Source of the DNA: Pseudomonas putida | Lineage (GTDB): Bacteria; Pseudomonadota; Gammaproteobacteria; Pseudomonadales; Pseudomonadaceae | Assembly: GCF_001941965.1 (NCBI RefSeq) | Contig: NZ_MKZO01000011.1 | Location: forward strand, 62,001-126,000 | Reading direction: 5' to 3' | Length of the DNA: 64,000 nt | Shown here: piece after piece, positions 58,203-64,000 of the stretch | Layout: every line of letters begins with the position of its first letter | How positions within the stretch are numbered: position 1 is the first letter of the stretch | Position numbers and translations under genes: made by a program | The notes under the pieces: model-generated | The model's input: only the letters and a program-made list of their open reading frames with translations | What the model was told of the DNA's origin: nothing | Databases searched by the model: none

Positions 58203-58505
58203 ATGGAGCTGACCCCGAGAGAGAAAGACAAACTGCTGCTGTTCACCGCCGCGCTGCTCGCCGAGCGCCGTCGCGACCGCGGCCTGAAGCTCAACTACCC
58301 GGAAGCGGTGGCGCTGATCAGCGCAGCGGTGATGGAGGGCGCCCGTGATGGTCGCACCGTCGCCGAACTGATGAACCTTGGCCGCGAAGTGCTCGGTCGC
58401 GACGAGGTGATGGAAGGCGTGGCGGAGATGATCCATGACGTCCAGGTCGAAGCGACCTTTCCCGACGGGACCAAGCTGGTCACCGTCCATGACCCGATCG
58501 TCTAG
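58203..58505 (+). CDS. ureA: Urease gamma subunit
   Basis: 100 residues from [20 protein letters not shown], the standard length and N-terminus of UreA, with [20 protein letters not shown] and [10 protein letters not shown]. It forms the UreABC trimer-of-trimers in the cytoplasm. It follows ureD by 11 bp. Confidence 0.97.
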   Translation: MELTPREKDKLLLFTAALLAERRRDRGLKLNYPEAVALISAAVMEGARDGRTVAELMNLGREVLGRDEVMEGVAEMIHDVQVEATFPDGTKLVTVHDPIV

Positions 58506-58514
58506 GAGCGCAGG

Positions 58515-58831
58515 ATGATTCCAGGAGAAGTACAGGTCGCCGCCAGCGGCGATATCGAGCTGAACGCCGGCCGCGAGACGATCAGCGTCAGCGTTGCCAA
58601 CCATGGCGACCGGCCGGTGCAGGTGGGCTCGCATTATCACTTCTACGAAGTCAACGACACCCTGGTGTTCGAGCGCGAAGCCACCCGAGGCTTCCGTCTC
58701 GACATCCCCGCCGGCACCGCCGTGCGCTTCGAGCCGGGCCAGTCGCGCAGCGTGACCCTGGTGCCCTACGTAGGCAAACGCGAGGTCTACGGCTTCCAGG
58801 GCAAGGTCATGGGCAAGCTGGAGGCGGGCGC

Positions 58832-58835
<4 letters not shown>
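58515..58835 (+). CDS. ureB: Urease beta subunit
   Basis: 106 residues from [20 protein letters not shown], with [20 protein letters not shown] and [18 protein letters not shown], the canonical UreB sequence. It starts just after ureA and overlaps ureC by 4 bp. Confidence 0.97.
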
Positions 58836-60535
<1,700 letters not shown>

Positions 60536-60549
60536 GCAAGGAGAACCGC

Positions 60550-61032
60550 ATGATTCTGTTGACCCGCAAGGTGAGCGAGGGCGCCGTGACGGCCACCGCC
60601 ACCCTGAGCCTGGATACCCGGATCAAGAGCCGCGTGCGCATCACCCTCGACGACGGTCGCGATGCCGGGCTGATGCTCGAGCGCGGCCAGTTGATCCGTG
60701 GCGGCGAGCTGCTGACGGACGAGGCGGGCGGGGAGGTGATCCGCGTCATCGCCGCTGCCGAGGAGGTGTCCACCGTGCGCTGTGCCGACGGGCTGGCCCT
60801 GGCACGCACCGCCTACCACCTGGGCAACCGCCATGTGCCGCTGCAGGTCGAGGCGGGTTTCCTGCGCTACCAGCATGACTACGTGCTGGACGACATGGTC
60901 CGCGGCTTCGGCCTGGAAGTCACGGTCGAGCAAGCACCGTTCGAGCCCGAGGCCGGCGCCTACCAGAGCGCCCCGCACAGCCATAACCATTCCGATCACC
61001 TGTTCGTCCGCCTGCCTGCGCAGGCGCTGTGA
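60550..61032 (+). CDS. ureE: Urease accessory protein UreE
   Basis: 160 residues from MILLTRKVSEGAVTATATLS. The nickel-metallochaperone fold is shown by RLTLDD-like strand segments, GNRHVPLQVEAGFLRYQHDY (conserved His) and DDMVRGFGLEVTVEQAPFEP, with a modest His-rich C-terminus (HSHNHSDH). It donates nickel to the UreDFG-apo-urease complex. Confidence 0.95.
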   Translation: MILLTRKVSEGAVTATATLSLDTRIKSRVRITLDDGRDAGLMLERGQLIRGGELLTDEAGGEVIRVIAAAEEVSTVRCADGLALARTAYHLGNRHVPLQVEAGFLRYQHDYVLDDMVRGFGLEVTVEQAPFEPEAGAYQSAPHSHNHSDHLFVRLPAQAL

Positions 61033-61052
61033 ATTACAACAAGGAGTTCCTC

Positions 61053-61598
61053 ATGAAGAAGTTTCTCGCCCTGGCCCTGCTGCTGGTCGCCGTCCCCGCG
61101 TTCGCCCACCCCGGCCATGACGCCAACCCGCTGCAGGACGGCCTGCTGCACCCGCTGACCGGCATCGACCATCTGCTGATGCTGCTCGGCACCGGCGTGC
61201 TCGCCGCCCTGACCCGCAGCCGCCTGACCCTGCCAGCCCTGACCCTGGCCGCGATGTTCGGCGGGGCGGTGCTCGGTCACCTGGTCGGCGGGGTGATCGG
61301 CATGGAGCAGATGATCCTCGGTTCGCTGCTGGTGGCCGCTGCGGCGCTGCTGGTGCCGCGTCGCCAGGTCCTGCTGTCGCTGGTGATGCCGCTGTTCGCC
61401 CTGTTCCATGGCTGGGCCCATGGCGTCGAGGCCAGCCCGGGCGCGTTCTGGGTGTTCAGCGCCGGCTTCGTCACCGTCAGTGGCCTGCTGCTGGTGGCCG
61501 GTTTTGCCCTGGGCTGCGTGCTGCGCCGCCACACCCGCCTGCAACAGGCCTTCGGCGGCGGCCTGCTGGCCGGCGCGGCGATGCTGCTGGCGGGCTGA
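61053..61598 (+). CDS. ureJ: HupE/UreJ membrane protein, probable nickel permease
   Basis: 181 residues from MKKFLALALLLVAVPAFAHP, with AAGGAG before the ATG. A signal peptide is cleaved near AFA-HPGHD, then about six membrane helices. The family motif HPLTGIDHLLMLLG and a later HGWAHGVE carry the metal-binding histidines. It likely brings nickel to the urease system. Ends one base into ureF. Confidence 0.92.
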   Translation: MKKFLALALLLVAVPAFAHPGHDANPLQDGLLHPLTGIDHLLMLLGTGVLAALTRSRLTLPALTLAAMFGGAVLGHLVGGVIGMEQMILGSLLVAAAALLVPRRQVLLSLVMPLFALFHGWAHGVEASPGAFWVFSAGFVTVSGLLLVAGFALGCVLRRHTRLQQAFGGGLLAGAAMLLAG

Positions 61599-62272
61599 TG
61601 AACAGCGACCTGAAGCTCCTGCGTTTGCTGCAACTGGCCAGTCCTGGCCTGCCGGTGGGTGGCTTCACCTACTCGCAGGGCCTGGAGTGGGCAGTGGAGG
61701 CGGGCTGGGTCAAGGGCGCGGAAGGCTTTCGCGCCTGGCAACGGCAGCAGATCGACGACACCCTCGGCTATCTCGACTGGCCGTTGCTGGTGCGCCTGTA
61801 CCGGGCTTGCGAGGCCGATGATGCCGAAGCGTTCGCCCACTGGAACCGTTTCCTTCTGGCCAACCGCGAAACCGCCGAGTTGCGCACCGAGGAACGTCAG
61901 CGTGGCGCTGCCCTGGCGCGGATGCTCGATGGCTGGCAGTTGGGCCAGGCACCGGAATGGCGCACCAGCCTGGAGCTGACCCAACTGGGTGGCATGGCCT
62001 GGCTGGCGGCGCACTGGGGTATCCCGCTGCGTGACCTGCTGCTGGGGCATGGTTTCAGCTGGCTGGAAGGCGCGGTGATGGCCGGGGTCAAGCTGGTGCC
62101 GTTCGGCCAGCAGGCGGCGCAAAGCCTGCTGCGCGACCTTTCCGAAGACCTGTCCGCCGTGCTCGAGCGTGCCCTGGCGCTGCCTGACGAAGAACTGGGT
62201 GGCGGCCTGCCGTTGCTGGCGATCGCCTCGGCCCGTCACGAAACCCAATACACCCGATTGTTCCGCTCCTGA
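61598..62272 (+). CDS. ureF: Urease accessory protein UreF
   Basis: 224 residues from [20 protein letters not shown]. The all-helical UreF pattern is clear: [20 protein letters not shown] and SRLIGLAQAA-like later segments, with [20 protein letters not shown] near the C-terminus. It bridges UreD and UreG and controls GTPase timing. It overlaps ureJ by one base. Confidence 0.95.
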   Translation: MNSDLKLLRLLQLASPGLPVGGFTYSQGLEWAVEAGWVKGAEGFRAWQRQQIDDTLGYLDWPLLVRLYRACEADDAEAFAHWNRFLLANRETAELRTEERQRGAALARMLDGWQLGQAPEWRTSLELTQLGGMAWLAAHWGIPLRDLLLGHGFSWLEGAVMAGVKLVPFGQQAAQSLLRDLSEDLSAVLERALALPDEELGGGLPLLAIASARHETQYTRLFRS

Positions 62273-62282
62273 GGAATTCCCT

Positions 62283-62903
62283 ATGCAAAGCTACAAGCAA
62301 CCCCTGCGCGTTGGTGTCGGCGGCCCGGTCGGGTCCGGCAAGACCGCGCTGCTCGAAGCCCTGTGCAAGGCCATGCGCGATCACTATGAAATCGCCGTGG
62401 TGACCAACGACATCTACACCAAGGAAGATCAGCGCATCCTCACCGAGGCCGGCGCCCTGGAGCCTGACCGTATCGTCGGCGTGGAAACCGGCGGCTGCCC
62501 GCACACCGCGATCCGCGAGGATGCCTCGATGAACCTGGCGGCGGTGGAAGCGCTGGCGCGCAAGTTCGGCAACCTTGAAGTGATCTTCGTCGAGAGTGGT
62601 GGCGACAACCTAAGCGCCACCTTCAGCCCGGAGCTGGCGGACCTCACCGTGTACGTGATCGATGTCGCCGAAGGCGAGAAGATCCCGCGCAAGGGCGGGC
62701 CGGGGATTACCAAATCGGACTTCCTGGTGATCAACAAGATCGACCTGGCGCCTTATGTCGGGGCTTCGCTGGAAGTGATGGAGAGTGACACCAAGCGCAT
62801 GCGGCCGGAACGGCCCTGGGCCTTCACCAACCTGAAGACCGGGCATGGGTTGCAGACGTTGATCGACTTTATTGTGGATCGGGGGATGTTGCGGGCCGTC
62901 TGA
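62283..62903 (+). CDS. ureG: Urease accessory GTPase UreG
   Basis: 206 residues from [21 protein letters not shown]-loop GGPVGSGKT (13-21), the nickel-binding CPH in [13 protein letters not shown], and base-specificity motif [10 protein letters not shown] are visible. It hydrolyses GTP during nickel insertion. Last gene of the operon, followed by a REP pair. Confidence 0.97.
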   Translation: MQSYKQPLRVGVGGPVGSGKTALLEALCKAMRDHYEIAVVTNDIYTKEDQRILTEAGALEPDRIVGVETGGCPHTAIREDASMNLAAVEALARKFGNLEVIFVESGGDNLSATFSPELADLTVYVIDVAEGEKIPRKGGPGITKSDFLVINKIDLAPYVGASLEVMESDTKRMRPERPWAFTNLKTGHGLQTLIDFIVDRGMLRAV

Positions 62904-62920
62904 GTCCTGCTTCGCTCTTT

Positions 62921-63007
62921 CGGGCCTCATCGCTGGCAAGCCAGCTCCCACAGGTTTCGCGGTGCACGCGCTCCTTGTGGGAGCTGGCTTGCCAGCGATA
63001 GGGCCCG
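62921..63007. repeat. REP inverted pair between convergent genes
   Basis: Inverted pair of the TCGCTGGCAAGCCAGCTCCC REP between ureG and the leftward cupin gene; it probably also limits read-through from both sides. Confidence 0.92.
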
Positions 63008-63334
63008 TCAGCTCACCGCATAAAACACAGCCAGCCACACAGTCGGCTGCCCCGCATCCGTCCACTCCACCCGATGCCTGCACCCCGCCGGAATATCCAC
63101 GAAATCCCCCGGCCCCAACACCCGCACCTCGTCCTCACCCTCCAGCCGCAACCCCGCCGACCCGGTCAGCACCAGCACGAATTCCCCCTCCGCCTGGTCA
63201 TACCAGAACCCTTCCGGGCTGCACTGCCCGGTGGACACGATCCGCTCGATCCGCAGCCCCGGCCGCTTCAGCAGATCATCGAAACGCTCCTCCACCGCCG
63301 CCTCGGCGATGCCCTCGAACAGGTTGTGCAACAT
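63008..63334 (-). CDS. Small cupin-domain protein
   Basis: 108 residues from MLHNLFEGIAEAAVEERFDD. The single cupin domain shows GFWYDQAEGEFVLVLTGSA with Glu/Tyr at the metal site, and GPGDFVDIPAGCRHRVEWT with the second motif His. An upstream TTG start (63364) would add ten unlikely residues. Cupins of this size bind metal and often act as dioxygenase-like or sugar-binding proteins. No specific substrate is indicated. Confidence 0.82.
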   Translation of the reverse strand: MLHNLFEGIAEAAVEERFDDLLKRPGLRIERIVSTGQCSPEGFWYDQAEGEFVLVLTGSAGLRLEGEDEVRVLGPGDFVDIPAGCRHRVEWTDAGQPTVWLAVFYAVS

Positions 63335-63407
63335 GGCTGATTCGTCCCTCGTAACCTTTGGCAATGTGTTCTAAGGTTGCCAGTTCCCGCGTGAGAAGGA
63401 ACTCCCC

Positions 63408-64000
63408 ATGAAGCATTCCAGGCTGTTTTTCACCGCTCTGCTGCTCGGCGCCGGCCAGTCCGCCCTGGCCGCATTGCCCTCGGCCCCGGCCTATATCGAC
63501 GACAGCCAGTACCCGGAGGCGGCCAGGCAGCGCATCCTGCCGGCGATGTTCGAACAGCAGATCACCAGCACCCGCTATATCGCCAAGCCCGGCAATCCGC
63601 TGATCACCGTGGCCGAGGCCAGCGACTTCAAGCGCACCAGCACCTACGAGGAAACCCGTGCCTGGCTGCGCAAGCTCGCTGCGGCCTCGGGTGGCAAGGT
63701 CGCCTTGAGCGAGCTGCCGGAAAAGAGCGCCGAAGGCCACCCGATGGTGCTGGCCGTGGTGTCCCTGTCCAAGGACAAATCCCCGGCCGGCCTGAAGAAG
63801 TCCGGTAAGCCGACGATCTTCGTCGAGGCCGAGATCCACCCCGGCGAGTCCAATGGCAAGGACGCCATGTTCATGCTCCTGCGCGACATGACCGCCGGCG
63901 ACAAGCCCCTGGCCGCGCTGCTGGAGCGGGTCAATATCCTGTTCATCCCCACGGTCAATATCGACGGCGATATACGCCGCAGCGCCTACGGGCGGATCAA
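63408..64000 (+). CDS. M14 zinc carboxypeptidase (5' part)
   Basis: The frame runs off the right edge; 197 residues are visible. A signal peptide (MKHSRLFFTALLLGAGQSAL, cut near ALA-ALPS) precedes a metallocarboxypeptidase domain with the zinc motif HPGES (EAEIHPGESNGKDAMFML, HxxE) and LFIPTVNIDGD. It should cleave C-terminal residues from peptides or peptidoglycan in the periplasm. Divergent from the cupin gene. Confidence 0.88.
   Translation, partial: MKHSRLFFTALLLGAGQSALAALPSAPAYIDDSQYPEAARQRILPAMFEQQITSTRYIAKPGNPLITVAEASDFKRTSTYEETRAWLRKLAAASGGKVALSELPEKSAEGHPMVLAVVSLSKDKSPAGLKKSGKPTIFVEAEIHPGESNGKDAMFMLLRDMTAGDKPLAALLERVNILFIPTVNIDGDIRRSAYGRI

Overview
The window is from a Pseudomonas chromosome, most likely of the P. 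putida group. GC content is high with G/C-biased third codon positions. The host part carries many copies of a REP hairpin of the putida type (core around TCGCTGGCAAGCCAGCTCCCACAGG), an OprD porin, a Pseudomonas-type DUF6124 gene and a complete ureDABCE-J-FG cluster. The species is inferred, not proven.

Positions 1-25407 are most of a Mu-like transposable prophage; its left part lies outside the window. The layout is of the BcepMu type. A leftward block runs from the repressor (17.1 kb) through two probable lysogenic-conversion genes, lysis, terminase, portal, head and tail genes into a tape measure gene cut by the window edge. A rightward early block runs from a gp16-like gene (17.2 kb) through transposase A and ATPase B to GemA and a Mor-type activator at the right end. 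Three copies of a 19-bp dyad sit upstream of three late blocks and look like Mor-dependent late promoters. The prophage end abuts the 3' remnant of an AMP-dependent acyl-CoA ligase gene, so it probably disrupted that gene.

25.4-30.4 kb is a patchwork: REP and nested inverted repeats, a solitary CopG/ParD-like antitoxin gene, an IclR regulator, a gene for a protein that is about 40% methionine, a small leader gene coupled to an XRE-cupin regulator, and an IclR regulator fused to a degenerate SMP-30/lactonase propeller.

30.6-40.2 kb is a catabolic operon for a sugar acid or its lactone: RraA-like protein, SnoaL-like protein, ketoglutarate-semialdehyde-type dehydrogenase, Dabb protein, MFS transporter, uronate-dehydrogenase-like SDR, enolase-superfamily dehydratase, aldose-1-epimerase-like protein and OprD porin, followed by an HSL-type esterase. 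Two TTCC-N8-GGAA dyads lie between the fused regulator and the operon.

41.1-56.9 kb is an organosulfur acquisition region. Divergent arms share a 300-bp control region with a strong sigma-54 promoter and tandem upstream dyads. The left arm has an SfnB/DszC-like flavoenzyme, a heterodimeric ABC exporter, an SsuD-like monooxygenase and a DszB-like protein lacking the catalytic Cys. The right arm has a DszB-like protein that keeps the Cys, a class II aldolase-like protein, a second SsuD-like monooxygenase and a peptide/opine-type ABC importer.

57.4-62.9 kb is the urease operon behind a probable sigma-54 promoter. The window ends with a small cupin gene and the 5' part of an M14 zinc carboxypeptidase gene.
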